Positions 7,774-15,884 are shown, counted from the first letter of the stretch. The stretch: DNA of 35,292 nt from Pseudomonadota bacterium (GCA_963205245.1 CAUJIB010000051.1:1-35292), one strand, 5' to 3'. Numbers and translations are program-made. Notes: generated from the sequence alone by a model not told the origin.

Positions 7774-8115
7774 ATGGGCATGGAATTTACAAATCGAAAA
7801 GAATATTATCAAATAAATTCAGTTAATGAGCGATTAATAAGAGTAGAAAAAATATTGCAACAACTGTTTGAGTATTCAAGCAATAATCAAAAAAACGATA
7901 TAAATATTGATATAAAGTCTAATTTGCTAGAAAGCATATTAAGTACATCCAATAAATTAGAGCAAGAAACTCACCTTCATAAAACTGTCACAATTCCAGA
8001 ATTTTTATCAGAAAATAATAAAAAATATAATAAAAATAGTATGTTATTAAGCAGGATGCAGGTGATAACGCAAATGGCTTCCGCCATTATGAGGGCAAAT
8101 AGCCGCAATTTATAA
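7774..8115 (+). CDS. Orphan helical protein, 113 aa
   Basis: Not recognised. Asn/Lys-rich helical protein with a coiled-coil-like N-terminal half (NERLIRVEKILQQLFEYSS) and a C-terminal helix RMQVITQMASAIMRANS. GGAG precedes the ATG at good spacing, and a TATAAT lies at 7742-7747. It occupies the place where a tail tube or tail chaperone would be expected after DUF3168, but its sequence resembles neither. Composition is more AT-rich than the neighbouring tail genes. It could be a small chaperone of the next operon, but nothing in the sequence proves this. Confidence 0.62.
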   Translation: MGMEFTNRKEYYQINSVNERLIRVEKILQQLFEYSSNNQKNDINIDIKSNLLESILSTSNKLEQETHLHKTVTIPEFLSENNKKYNKNSMLLSRMQVITQMASAIMRANSRNL

Positions 8116-8218
8116 TATTTAATATATTGATATATAATAATTTAATATTAAAAAAATATCTTTGGAGTGTCGTAACTAAAATGTCATAAAAAACTTATGG
8201 TTACACATAGCTGTTTTT

Positions 8219-8227
8219 TGGTATACT
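8219..8227 (+). promoter_or_regulatory. Extended -10 promoter candidate for the 8269 gene
   Basis: TGGTATACT matches an extended -10 box (TG-n-TATACT, hexamer at 8222-8227), about 40 nt before the ATG at 8269. No good -35 box is seen, which an extended -10 can tolerate. TGTCGTAA (8168) and TGTCATAAAA (8182) lie just upstream and may be a regulator site. Confidence 0.4.
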
Positions 8228-8268
8228 GACTGGGTAAATTAGGAAAATTATAACCTTTCAAATATGGC

Positions 8269-10155
8269 ATGACCGATAATTACAATAACATTGGTACTGG
8301 TCAAGGAATGGATCTGTCGGCATTAGCGTCGCAGGCACAGGGCAATTTTGCGCAAGCACAGAATAATGCAATAAATACCATATCCAATTTCTCTACTGTT
8401 CAATCTAAAGGTGGAAAAAGCTACTGGATGGGGATGGAGCTTTCACCAGAGATGGCTCTTTTGATGACGCAGGCAACCAGCTCGTTGCCGGCTTTTTTCA
8501 ATGATTCAGTAAATGGCGGTGTATATAGGCATGCTTCTGGCCTTTATAATAAAATATATAAGCAGGCTACTGGTAAGGAAAATCTTAAAGGTGGCCATAA
8601 AGCAGGGATAAGAACTGCGGCTGGGGTGATGGGGCTGCTAATTGGTATTCAGCCTACTATTGGGGTGGTGCAGGCACTTAAAAACAGGAGTGAGGCTCGC
8701 CGTGATATTCGTAAAAATATAGAATCTATAATAGAAACCAATAATAATTACGAAGATAATGAAGTTATAAAAACCGCTATGGAACGAACCCAGCGTATTA
8801 TGATTAGTGGTTTCAAAGATGCTTCGGCACAATTGCCGATGGTTCTAGCGAGTGGTTGGTTTGCTCTTGGTAATCACAAGGCAATGGTGCATGATAAAAA
8901 TAGAGAATTTACAGGTAGGTTAAAACGTGCTTCTGCAACTGCTGTTAATGCGCAGGAAGATTTTATTGCTAAAAGAGTTTCTGATGATAATAAATTTAGG
9001 GAAGCAGCAGAGAGAAGTGGAATTAAAGAGAGCGATCCTTTATTTGAGAATATGCAGCGTGAATGGCGGGAAATAAAAGCTGCTGAACATGAAATTGCTG
9101 AAGAAAAAAAATCAGGAAAATTCCAGGTTGATGCCAAGACACAAAATTTTGTCAATATGGGTGCTTTGGTTGGCAACGTGTTCATGCAAAGGGCAGTTTC
9201 CAAGGATAATAAAGAAGAATTTTCTAAACCAACAGCTTATAACCTGATAATGAATTTACAAAATGCTGTTAATAACGGGGAAGTTCCGGAAGGTTCTAAC
9301 ATAACGCAGCATATTATTGAAATTTTCCAACAAAATGAGATTGATCGCGGGCGTTCCAAAATTGGTGATGCTCTCCTTAATAAATTCCAGCCACTAGCTG
9401 AAATGATTGGCAATGAAATTTCTGAACAAAGGCTTGATGCTATTGCTTTGGTTAATTTGGTTGGTGAAGGAAAAATTATTAATAAACGCCGTTTTATTGA
9501 TGAAGAACATCTGGAAAACCTAATAGATATTCAGAAAAAAGTTTTTGGTTCACATGAAAAAACCTCGTTAGATGATTGGCTGGCTGATTTCAAAAGCCCT
9601 AATATGATAATGAAAGCGGTTAAAGAAAACCTGAAAAATCTGCAAGGTGATGAAAAGGCACTGTTTGCGTCATTATTTTCTGATGATGTTCTTATCCGTA
9701 GCGGAGTTAATAAAAAAGATATACTGCCGCTTAGGGAGCGTGGTTATGAACTAACCCGCAATTTTGTTGTTAATACTGCAATTGAATTGTCACAAAAAGA
9801 GCCTGAAGAGCTTGTAAAAATGGGACTTTCCTCTGCCCAGATTGAAGGGATAAACAGTCTTAACCAACTGCTGGAAGAGGGGAAGGCAAAAGAGGCAAAA
9901 GCATTAATTGCTGATATAAAAAATGGTAATGTAACACCAGCTGTTAGGGATTACATGTTGCTAAAACAGGCAGAAGGTAGTGATGGTAAGAAATTGTGGA
10001 CTGAGGCTGTTAAAGCAGCTCATAAAAAACCGGTAACGCCAACTCCTAAAAAACCCGTAATATCAAAAGAAGAAATGCCGGATATGTCCGCAGTTGAACG
10101 TCTTAATGCCGGACGTAATGAGAATGCTGGAGTTCCTCTTGGCGGACTTGCTTAA
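8269..10155 (+). CDS. Large orphan protein, 628 aa (trio member 1)
   Basis: Not recognised. Start ATG at 8269. N-terminus Gln/Asn/Ala-rich with the motif NNIGTGQGMDLSAL, echoed in the next gene. Residues about 107-137 contain a Gly-rich hydrophobic helix pair (TAAGVMGLLIGIQPTIGVV), and about 187-205 another (QLPMVLASGWFALGNHKAM). From about 210 the protein is helical and charged, with probable coiled coils (DFIAKRVSDDNKFREAAE; REIKAAEHEIAEEKK). A Pro/Lys linker at about 585-603 (HKKPVTPTPKKPV) leads to a short tail NAGVPLGGLA. It stands where the tail tube and chaperones should be. It could be a highly diverged tape-measure-like protein, a secreted effector or a membrane-active factor; none is demonstrated. 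Confidence 0.78.
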   Translation: MTDNYNNIGTGQGMDLSALASQAQGNFAQAQNNAINTISNFSTVQSKGGKSYWMGMELSPEMALLMTQATSSLPAFFNDSVNGGVYRHASGLYNKIYKQATGKENLKGGHKAGIRTAAGVMGLLIGIQPTIGVVQALKNRSEARRDIRKNIESIIETNNNYEDNEVIKTAMERTQRIMISGFKDASAQLPMVLASGWFALGNHKAMVHDKNREFTGRLKRASATAVNAQEDFIAKRVSDDNKFREAAERSGIKESDPLFENMQREWREIKAAEHEIAEEKKSGKFQVDAKTQNFVNMGALVGNVFMQRAVSKDNKEEFSKPTAYNLIMNLQNAVNNGEVPEGSNITQHIIEIFQQNEIDRGRSKIGDALLNKFQPLAEMIGNEISEQRLDAIALVNLVGEGKIINKRRFIDEEHLENLIDIQKKVFGSHEKTSLDDWLADFKSPNMIMKAVKENLKNLQGDEKALFASLFSDDVLIRSGVNKKDILPLRERGYELTRNFVVNTAIELSQKEPEELVKMGLSSAQIEGINSLNQLLEEGKAKEAKALIADIKNGNVTPAVRDYMLLKQAEGSDGKKLWTEAVKAAHKKPVTPTPKKPVISKEEMPDMSAVERLNAGRNENAGVPLGGLA

Positions 10156-10288
10156 TATTAGCTTCTTTTCCTAGGTATAATGTATAAAAAACAAATACTT
10201 ATATTGAGAAAAAATATTGTAATAAAAACCCTCTATGCTGTCATAAAATATTAATAAAAAAACAGTGGGATAGGCTGTAATTTCAAGT

Positions 10289-10294
10289 TATAAT
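10289..10294 (+). promoter_or_regulatory. Perfect -10 box upstream of the 10335 gene
   Basis: TATAAT at 10289-10294, 41 nt before the ATG at 10335, in the 179-nt gap between trio members 1 and 2. The -35 region (TGGGAT at 10266-10271) is poor. TGTCATAAAA at 10239-10248 lies further upstream, matching the word before the 8269 gene. The second and third trio genes may have their own promoter here. Confidence 0.38.
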
Positions 10295-10334
10295 CTGATT
10301 ATAAAAAATAATTGCGATTATTCAGGTTTTTTTA

Positions 10335-11693
10335 ATGGCTTTACCAAAAAGTAAGATTGGAAATAATGGTGTAGGGACGGGATCTGGTCTTGATGCTGAT
10401 GATCTGCCTTTACCAGATAATGTTTCCGCAATTGGAAAATTTGATCCAAACAGACAATCAACGTTAGCTAGTAAAGGTACGGAAGTAGGGCAGTTGCCAG
10501 TTAGTGAGTTGCCTAAAACCAATGTAATTAGTGAGGTTCTTGATACCGCTGGGGAAGTTACAGGAGCGGTAACAAATACTACTTTAATGGCTGCTGGTGT
10601 TTTACCTATGGTAACTCCTTTGGTAGAAAGTGGCGCAGGATTAGTTGGAAAAGCTGGTGAAAAGATTGGTGTAAAATTTATTGAAAATGCCGGAAAAAAT
10701 ACTCAAGCCGGAATTAATAGGCTTACCGAGAAAACCTTTGAAGAGGTGATGCCTAACGTAACTAAAAGCAAGTTTGTTATTAGGCCTGTAAATTTTGTAT
10801 CTAATGTTGCTGGTAATGTAATCAATAAAATAACCGGTGTTTTGGGTTCTAAAAACCAATCTATCGGTAATGATGTAAAAGCTTTGCCGCAGACTATTGC
10901 TAAATCAAATATGCGTGAAGGTCTTGTAAACACAGCTTTTATCGCTGGTTCAGCAATTAGTATGTTTGGAGTGGCGACTGGGTTTATTCAAAATCTGGCA
11001 TCGCTCAAAGAAATGCACAAAGATATTACCGGAAAATCAGCATCAACTTATGATGTTTTATTTGGCAAAGTTTCTGTCCCCGTGGCTGATGCCCGCTCTA
11101 AACTGCTTAAGACATTTACTGTATCAGGTACGACAGATGTTATTTCACTTGGTGTGGCAGTAGCGGGAGCAATAAGCAAGAAAGTTCCAATGTTAGCATT
11201 CTTTGCACCACAAGTATTGAGCATGGGAGCAAGCACTTTAATTGGTGAATCTGCTATGCCTTATTATGCTTCTATCAAACAAGCTCATGCTGCCGGTCAG
11301 AAAATACCTGCGGACGCTTATGCCGAACTGATTGCTAAAGCCAGCCCAGAACTTGCAAAACGTGGTGGTTCTGCCAGTGTATTCACACAAAAACTTGCCG
11401 AGCAATATGCACAAAATAATGTTAGTCCCGCGCAAATTATGCGTGAAGCGGCTAATGGTCAGTTAATAAAACGTGTTGATGGCATAATTGCGGCTAATGA
11501 AGCAGCAAAGAAAACTACAGTAAACACAGCATTGGCAGCGCAGCCACAACAAGCACATTCGCATGTTGCTGCGTTAGAAGGAAAGCGTAACGGTCAAGCT
11601 GTGCAGGGCGTTGTTGGTGAGCATACTGCAAGGATAGTATCTGATGCTGTTCGTGCTGGGCAAACTCCTAATTTAGTACCTGCAGGAGTGTAG
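10335..11693 (+). CDS. Large orphan protein, 452 aa (trio member 2)
   Basis: Not recognised. Start ATG at 10335, with only a weak CAGG upstream. N-terminal about 60 residues are Gly/Pro/Asp-rich and probably disordered, with NNGVGTGSGLDADDL resembling NNIGTGQGMDLSAL of the previous protein. Three Gly/Ala-rich hydrophobic stretches follow, around residues 73-107, 197-225 and 270-305 (for example AFIAGSAISMFGVATGF and MLAFFAPQVLSMGAS). The C-terminal part is helical with KLAEQYAQNNVSPAQIMREA, then an Ala/Gln/His-rich linker and the tail TPNLVPAGV. No catalytic motif. The next gene starts 3 nt after its stop, so the two are one operon. Membrane interaction is plausible. Confidence 0.78.
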   Translation: MALPKSKIGNNGVGTGSGLDADDLPLPDNVSAIGKFDPNRQSTLASKGTEVGQLPVSELPKTNVISEVLDTAGEVTGAVTNTTLMAAGVLPMVTPLVESGAGLVGKAGEKIGVKFIENAGKNTQAGINRLTEKTFEEVMPNVTKSKFVIRPVNFVSNVAGNVINKITGVLGSKNQSIGNDVKALPQTIAKSNMREGLVNTAFIAGSAISMFGVATGFIQNLASLKEMHKDITGKSASTYDVLFGKVSVPVADARSKLLKTFTVSGTTDVISLGVAVAGAISKKVPMLAFFAPQVLSMGASTLIGESAMPYYASIKQAHAAGQKIPADAYAELIAKASPELAKRGGSASVFTQKLAEQYAQNNVSPAQIMREAANGQLIKRVDGIIAANEAAKKTTVNTALAAQPQQAHSHVAALEGKRNGQAVQGVVGEHTARIVSDAVRAGQTPNLVPAGV

Positions 11694-11696
11694 TTT

Positions 11697-12686
11697 ATGG
11701 CAAGTGATAAAGAAGCGTATATACAAAATTTATTAGATGAACGTGGTGCTTTAGAGAAGGCCAAAGCTGGTGATTTTAGCCATCTTAACTCTGCAGATAT
11801 AGCAGATGTAGCTGCTTATACCAATTCAGGGATTGGCTGGGCAGATAGGACATCAAAAGTTCTGGGGAATGGGGCTTTAGCAAAAGTACCATTTGCCGGA
11901 GTTGGAATTGCTGCTTGGGGAGGAAGTGCTAGAGGTGAGCGTGACTTGGAAAGAATGGCTTATTGGTTTTCTGATGGGAACCGCGCCTTATTGAAGCGTG
12001 ATCCAACTTATAGAAATGCTGTTAAAAAAGCAGAAGAAGCAGGCTATGCAGGGGCAGAATCAGCATCTTGGGTATTAGGTGGCAGCTTAAGTGGAGCGGC
12101 TCTAGCCGGACTTCTTACTTTGAACCCAATTGCTGCTGTAGCTGGAGCTATGGCTGGAGGTTGGGCGACTGGTAGTTTCCATGATTCTGTGGTAAAAGAT
12201 CATTTTCAAGATCCTGTTGCTATAACCATTCAGGCTGTGAAAATGCAGGCAACCGGAGAACACGTGCCAACAGAAGTGGTTTTTGCTGCTCTTGCTGCTA
12301 ATTTGCAAGGCAAAGATGCAGAAAGAGTTGATAAATTATTGGAAAGGTTTACGGGTACTAAAATATTTGCTGAGGCTTTATCTGATCCTAATAATATTTC
12401 TAAGTTACAGGCGATGATGAATGACCCGATAATAGCTGATGCCATTCGTGCTCAAACCGGCATGATTCCTGATCCAAAAAATCCAATGAAAACTGTAGCT
12501 GAGCAATATTCTGAACTAATTAATAATGGGCATATGGCTGCTAAGAATTTACTTGATAAAGGTACAGGCATAATCGCCCTGTCCATGGCGCAAAAAGGTG
12601 TTCCAAATCCGGAAGTTGAATTTCAAGCTCAGTTAGGCTTGCCGCTCAAAAAACAGAATCAGGCCGCTGCCGGAGTGGCTATCTAA
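11697..12686 (+). CDS. Large orphan protein, 329 aa, with glycine-zipper segment (trio member 3)
   Basis: Not recognised. ATG 3 nt after the stop of the 10335 gene, with AGGAG inside the end of that gene. A charged N-terminus precedes KVPFAGVGIAAWGGSARGER. Residues about 122-165 are a long Gly/Ala-rich hydrophobic hairpin (LGGSLSGAALAGLLTLNPIA, then VAGAMAGGWATGSF), a glycine-zipper style often seen in membrane-inserting proteins. The C-terminal half is helical (FAALAANLQGKDAERVDKLL; IADAIRAQTGMIPDPKNP) and ends NQAAAGVAI. It lies directly before gp12, the usual place of the tape-measure gene, but length and sequence do not match the RcGTA tape measure. Its role remains open. Confidence 0.78.
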   Translation: MASDKEAYIQNLLDERGALEKAKAGDFSHLNSADIADVAAYTNSGIGWADRTSKVLGNGALAKVPFAGVGIAAWGGSARGERDLERMAYWFSDGNRALLKRDPTYRNAVKKAEEAGYAGAESASWVLGGSLSGAALAGLLTLNPIAAVAGAMAGGWATGSFHDSVVKDHFQDPVAITIQAVKMQATGEHVPTEVVFAALAANLQGKDAERVDKLLERFTGTKIFAEALSDPNNISKLQAMMNDPIIADAIRAQTGMIPDPKNPMKTVAEQYSELINNGHMAAKNLLDKGTGIIALSMAQKGVPNPEVEFQAQLGLPLKKQNQAAAGVAI

Positions 12687-12741
12687 TTTCTATATATTCT
12701 CGCGTATGGCGAGGAATAATCAAAATTATTGGAGTTTTTTT

Positions 12742-13344
12742 ATGGCATTCGTTGAAGTGTGCTTTCCCACTGATATTGCTTATGGCTCATCAGGAGGCCC
12801 TGAATATTCTACTGATATTGTTATAACTGCTGGTGGTTATGAGCAGCGCAATATAAATTGGTCACAGGCACGCGCCCACTATAATGTAGCGCATGGTGTA
12901 AAAACACAGGCGCAATTAAATGAATTAATAGCTTTTTTCCGTGCACGTAAAGGTAGAGCGGACGGTTTCCGCTTCAAGGATTGGAGTGATTATAAAGCTG
13001 TTGCACAAATAATTGGTACTGGAGATGGTACAAATAAAATTTTTCAATTAATAAAAACTTATACTAGTGGCAGTATAACTGAAACACGCATTATTACTAA
13101 GCCGACTGCTGATAATATAAATATTTATGTGGCTGGTGTGTTGCAGGCGGGAGCGGCTTATTCCCTTAATAATACAACTGGCAAAATTACCTTTGTAACT
13201 GCTCCTGTGGGTGCAGCTATTATTACTGCCGATTTTGAATTTGATGTTCCGGTACGTTTTGACACAGATCGTCTCTCAGCTACCCTTGATTATTATGGGG
13301 TTAACAGCTGGAACAATATTCCGCTGGTTGAAGTTAGGATTTAG
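12742..13344 (+). CDS. DUF2460 distal tail protein (RcGTA gp12-like)
   Basis: 200 residues from the ATG at 12742, chosen because GGAG (12731-12734) lies 7 nt upstream and homologues begin with the same MAFVEVCFPTDIAYGSSGGP block. An upstream in-frame ATG (12706) would add an atypical extension. Diagnostic segments of TIGR02217/DUF2460: QRNINWSQARAHYNVAHGVK, ELIAFFRARKGRADGFRFKD, and the end RFDTDRLSATLDYYG...IPLVEVRI. In RcGTA this protein forms the distal tail ring between tube and hub. The gene is followed 10 nt later by gp13, one of the few GTA junctions left undisturbed here. Confidence 0.94.
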   Translation: MAFVEVCFPTDIAYGSSGGPEYSTDIVITAGGYEQRNINWSQARAHYNVAHGVKTQAQLNELIAFFRARKGRADGFRFKDWSDYKAVAQIIGTGDGTNKIFQLIKTYTSGSITETRIITKPTADNINIYVAGVLQAGAAYSLNNTTGKITFVTAPVGAAIITADFEFDVPVRFDTDRLSATLDYYGVNSWNNIPLVEVRI

Positions 13345-13354
13345 GAGAAAAATA

Positions 13355-14206
13355 ATGAAACAAATTTCTACTGCTCTTGCTACGCATCTTGCGGGTGAGG
13401 TTACTACCCTTGCAACCTGTTGGAAGCTTACGCGGCGTGATAATACAGTATTTGGTTTTACCGATCATGATATTGATATTATTTTAGATTCAGTTGTCTA
13501 TAAGGCTGCAAGCGGGTTTACCCCTAGCACAATCCAAAATACTGCGTCTCTTAGTGTTGATAATTTAGATATTGAAGGAATGCTAAATGACGGAAGTATA
13601 ACTGAGGTGGATATTATGGCTGGATTATATGATTTTGCAGAAATTGAAATTTTTAGAGTTAATTATAATGATTTGACACAAGGAATCCTAAAATTACGCA
13701 GGGGATGGCTTGGCGAGGTGTCTTTAGCAAAGCAACAATTTATAGCAGAGGTGAGGGGGCTTACCCAAAGGCTTTCACAAACTATAGGTGAACTTTACTC
13801 ATCTTCCTGCCGCGCAACATTTGCGGATTCACGTTGTAAAATAAATGCCAGTACTTATACTGTAGCCGGCTTGATAACAAATGTTTCCTCACATCAGGAA
13901 TTTAAGGATGCAAGCCGAACTGAAGCAAGCGGAATTTATAATTTTGGAAAAATAACTTTTACCAGCGGCTTAAATAATGGTTTAAGCATGGAGGTAAAAG
14001 AATTTACCAGCGGCGGTAAAGTAGTTTTAGTGTTGCCCATGCCTTATAATGTAGCGATTGGTGATAGTTATAGTATGTTACAGGGATGTGATAAAACCCT
14101 TAGCACCTGCACAAACCAATATAATAATGTGCTTAATTTTAGAGGAGAGCCCTATATTTCAGGGATAGATGCCATGCTTGAAACTGCCGGTACAAGAAAT
14201 AGGTGA
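13355..14206 (+). CDS. DUF2163 tail hub protein (RcGTA gp13-like)
   Basis: 283 residues from the ATG at 13355, which has AGGAG 9 nt upstream; the frame is open further upstream only through the end of gp12. The family marks of TIGR02218 are all present: TTLATCWKLTRRDNTVFGFT with HDIDI near the start, ASLSVDNLDIEGML, the Cys pair in SSSCRATFADSRC (about 150-159) and the C-terminal GCDKTLSTCTNQYNNVLNFR followed by GEPYISG. The four cysteines are the conserved set of this family and may bind metal. The product is the hub at the tail tip that joins gp12 to the gp15 fibre/spike. Confidence 0.95.
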   Translation: MKQISTALATHLAGEVTTLATCWKLTRRDNTVFGFTDHDIDIILDSVVYKAASGFTPSTIQNTASLSVDNLDIEGMLNDGSITEVDIMAGLYDFAEIEIFRVNYNDLTQGILKLRRGWLGEVSLAKQQFIAEVRGLTQRLSQTIGELYSSSCRATFADSRCKINASTYTVAGLITNVSSHQEFKDASRTEASGIYNFGKITFTSGLNNGLSMEVKEFTSGGKVVLVLPMPYNVAIGDSYSMLQGCDKTLSTCTNQYNNVLNFRGEPYISGIDAMLETAGTRNR

Positions 14207-14285
14207 TTTGATATGTGATTTTTCTACTTACTTTGTATATAATTAATGATATGAAGAGCAACATAAAAAAGGTTGATTGGTTATT

Positions 14286-14477
14286 ATGCAGGTAATACGA
14301 GATTTTATTTTTGGTGCGTTTTCAGTATTGAAGGTTACTGGCTCACCATTGCTTTACCGCTATCCATACCATAATTCAGCAGAAGGCCTGTATAAAGACT
14401 GGATGAATATAGCTGATGATATTCAAAGTATAATCGGTAAATTAGAAGAATATGATAATGGAAACAGAACAGAATAA
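14286..14477 (+). CDS. Small orphan protein, 63 aa, upstream of DUF2335
   Basis: Not recognised. Start ATG at 14286 (a TTG at 14277 is also possible). The N-terminus is amphipathic/hydrophobic (QVIRDFIFGAFSVLKV); the rest is acidic, ending EEYDNGNRTE. It overlaps the DUF2335 gene by 26 nt, which would give translational coupling. AGG at 14270-14272 is a distant ribosome binding site for the ATG. The frame is short, so it is accepted mainly for the overlap and for the otherwise empty gap after gp13. Confidence 0.5.
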   Translation: MQVIRDFIFGAFSVLKVTGSPLLYRYPYHNSAEGLYKDWMNIADDIQSIIGKLEEYDNGNRTE

Positions 14478-14958
14478 AATTAATCCGGAAAAAGTTACGC
14501 GTACCGGCGGGCATTATAACCGTGGCGGACGTGATAGAATGCAAAACCGTACGGTAGAGATTCTCCCGCATCCTGAAGTTCTGGAAAGCTATAATTATGT
14601 GGTGGACGGTTCGGCAAAAATGATCCTGACTATGTTTGAAATGGAGCAAAAACACCGTCATGAGTGGGAGAGGCAAGCCCTGCGTGTGCACGCGACTTCT
14701 TCGCTGGTTGGACAGATTTTAGGGTTTTTTATCGCTGTTGCCGTGTTTATTTCTGCTACGGTTATCGGAATGTATGGAAATTCTACCATCGCAGCGAGTA
14801 TCTGGGTGTTCGGTATGGCGATTATCGTTATGGCTGGTTTGGTTTGGGCTTATGCTAAGAGCATGGGGCAACGCCCGCTTTTTGCCCGCCCTACCATGCG
14901 CACCCACTTCCGCCCGCAGAAAGAAGAGAAAGATAAGGAAAAAGATAAGGAAGAATAG
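14452..14958 (+). CDS. DUF2335 membrane protein
   Basis: 168 residues (166 if the second ATG, 14458, is used). Follows the DUF2335 pattern: a basic disordered N-terminus, ILPHPEVLESYNYVVDGSAK (about 38-56), the conserved MFEMEQKHRHEWER helix (61-74), then two membrane segments, about 86-107 (VGQILGFFIAVAVFISATVI) and 112-134. The C-terminus is strongly charged (Lys/Glu repeat). The family is a predicted membrane protein of unknown function, often found in prophages and integrative elements. Its position between gp13 and gp14 is foreign to RcGTA. It ends exactly at a 12-bp direct repeat (14958-14969). Confidence 0.85.
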   Translation: MIMETEQNKINPEKVTRTGGHYNRGGRDRMQNRTVEILPHPEVLESYNYVVDGSAKMILTMFEMEQKHRHEWERQALRVHATSSLVGQILGFFIAVAVFISATVIGMYGNSTIAASIWVFGMAIIVMAGLVWAYAKSMGQRPLFARPTMRTHFRPQKEEKDKEKDKEE

Positions 14959-14969
14959 GGCGGGATTGA
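14958..14969 (+). repeat. Direct repeat GGGCGGGATTGA, copy 1
   Basis: GGGCGGGATTGA recurs exactly at 15887-15898, and its first ten bases recur inside the T-arm of tRNA-Ser (16055-16064). The two full copies bracket the reverse-strand gene 14986-15615. They could be remnants of tRNA-derived attachment sites or of a dispersed GC-rich repeat. Confidence 0.5.
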
Positions 14970-14985
14970 TTTGAAATCGTAGATT

Positions 14986-15615
14986 TCATTTTGGATCCCA
15001 TTTTCCGGATTTTACCCATGTGGCTATTGCCGTAGCTTTTTTGGGGGTATCAAGAGACCTTGTAATAGCTAAACGTAAAGCCCAATAGAAAGAATCTATC
15101 CATACAATGGTTCTATTTTGATTACGCCTAAATGTAGGATCGGAATAGGGACGTTGATTAATTAACTGTTCAAGCTGAGTAAGATTTTCTTCATACGTTG
15201 CAAAAACCCGCCAAAATTGTACCATACCTGAAGTATTTGTCTGATTTGTTCGTAAGCTGTAGCGATGAAATAGTGGGCAGCGAACTTCTTCCCATAGAAA
15301 TTGGCATGCTTCGTCAATACTCAGACCATCTGGTGGGTCCAATTCCCATGGAAAATTATTTCTTACAAAACTTTGGAATTTTTCTCCGTTAGTTGCTTTC
15401 TTGCCTCCTGAATACAAAAGCTGTGCTGCGCCATCTGCTGCAGCAAGCAGTAAAATCAATAAAGGTCTTTGTAAGCTTCCTTTCGATCCTTGATCTGGTT
15501 TTTGAATTGTCAGGAGAAAACGAAATTCAGCCAAGAAAGGGTCTATTACTTCTCTAACTAGAGAAGCTATTTCTATTGGTACATGATCGGCTAATATAAT
15601 AGCTTGATAAGCCAT
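14986..15615 (-). CDS. Orphan cargo protein, 209 aa
   Basis: Not recognised. Soluble, rich in aromatic residues and Arg. A central hydrophobic helix RPLLILLLAAADGAAQLLY (about residues 50-68) is followed by KFQSFVRNNFPWELDPPDG, CPLFHRYSLRTNQT and IVWIDSFYWALRLAITRSL. The style is a globular helical protein; an enzyme is not evident. Start ATG 15613-15615; no strong ribosome binding site. It is bracketed by two copies of a 12-bp repeat matching the nearby tRNA-Ser T-arm, so it may have arrived as a small separate insertion between gp13 and gp14. Confidence 0.72.
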   Translation of the reverse strand: MAYQAIILADHVPIEIASLVREVIDPFLAEFRFLLTIQKPDQGSKGSLQRPLLILLLAAADGAAQLLYSGGKKATNGEKFQSFVRNNFPWELDPPDGLSIDEACQFLWEEVRCPLFHRYSLRTNQTNTSGMVQFWRVFATYEENLTQLEQLINQRPYSDPTFRRNQNRTIVWIDSFYWALRLAITRSLDTPKKATAIATWVKSGKWDPK

Positions 15616-15884
15616 ATCAATTTTCTTTCAATGCCGTTTGTTTTATAAATTGTGACAGTTAGGATTTCTAGAAAAATTTGGATTGTTATGGTTACTGAAA
15701 GTTTTATTACCTCTAAAATAATTTAGAGGCTATATATATCTGTAATATGCTCAACTTGCTTTCCAGTCGCCACTTCTGGGATACTCAATTTTTCTTCTAT
15801 GACTGTCTTTTTTCTGTTTCATAATCATTCATCGGATATTCAGGTAATATCCTACAATAAGTTCAGTATATAAGTAATTAGAAG
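15616..15884. other. Non-coding stretch with one perfect hairpin
   Basis: AT-rich, no credible reading frame. A perfect 8-bp hairpin CCTCTAAA / TTTAGAGG with loop ATAA lies at 15710-15729. It is upstream of the reverse-strand gene that starts at 15615 and could belong to its control region or terminate a transcript coming from the tRNA side. Confidence 0.5.

Noticed and set aside
12706-12741. Upstream ATG for the DUF2460 gene
   Set aside because: Adds 12 atypical residues and lacks a ribosome binding site; the ATG at 12742 is preceded by GGAG and matches homologues.
13211-13354. Upstream extension of the DUF2163 gene
   Set aside because: It would overlap gp12 in another frame; the ATG at 13355 has an AGGAG site and gives the family start.
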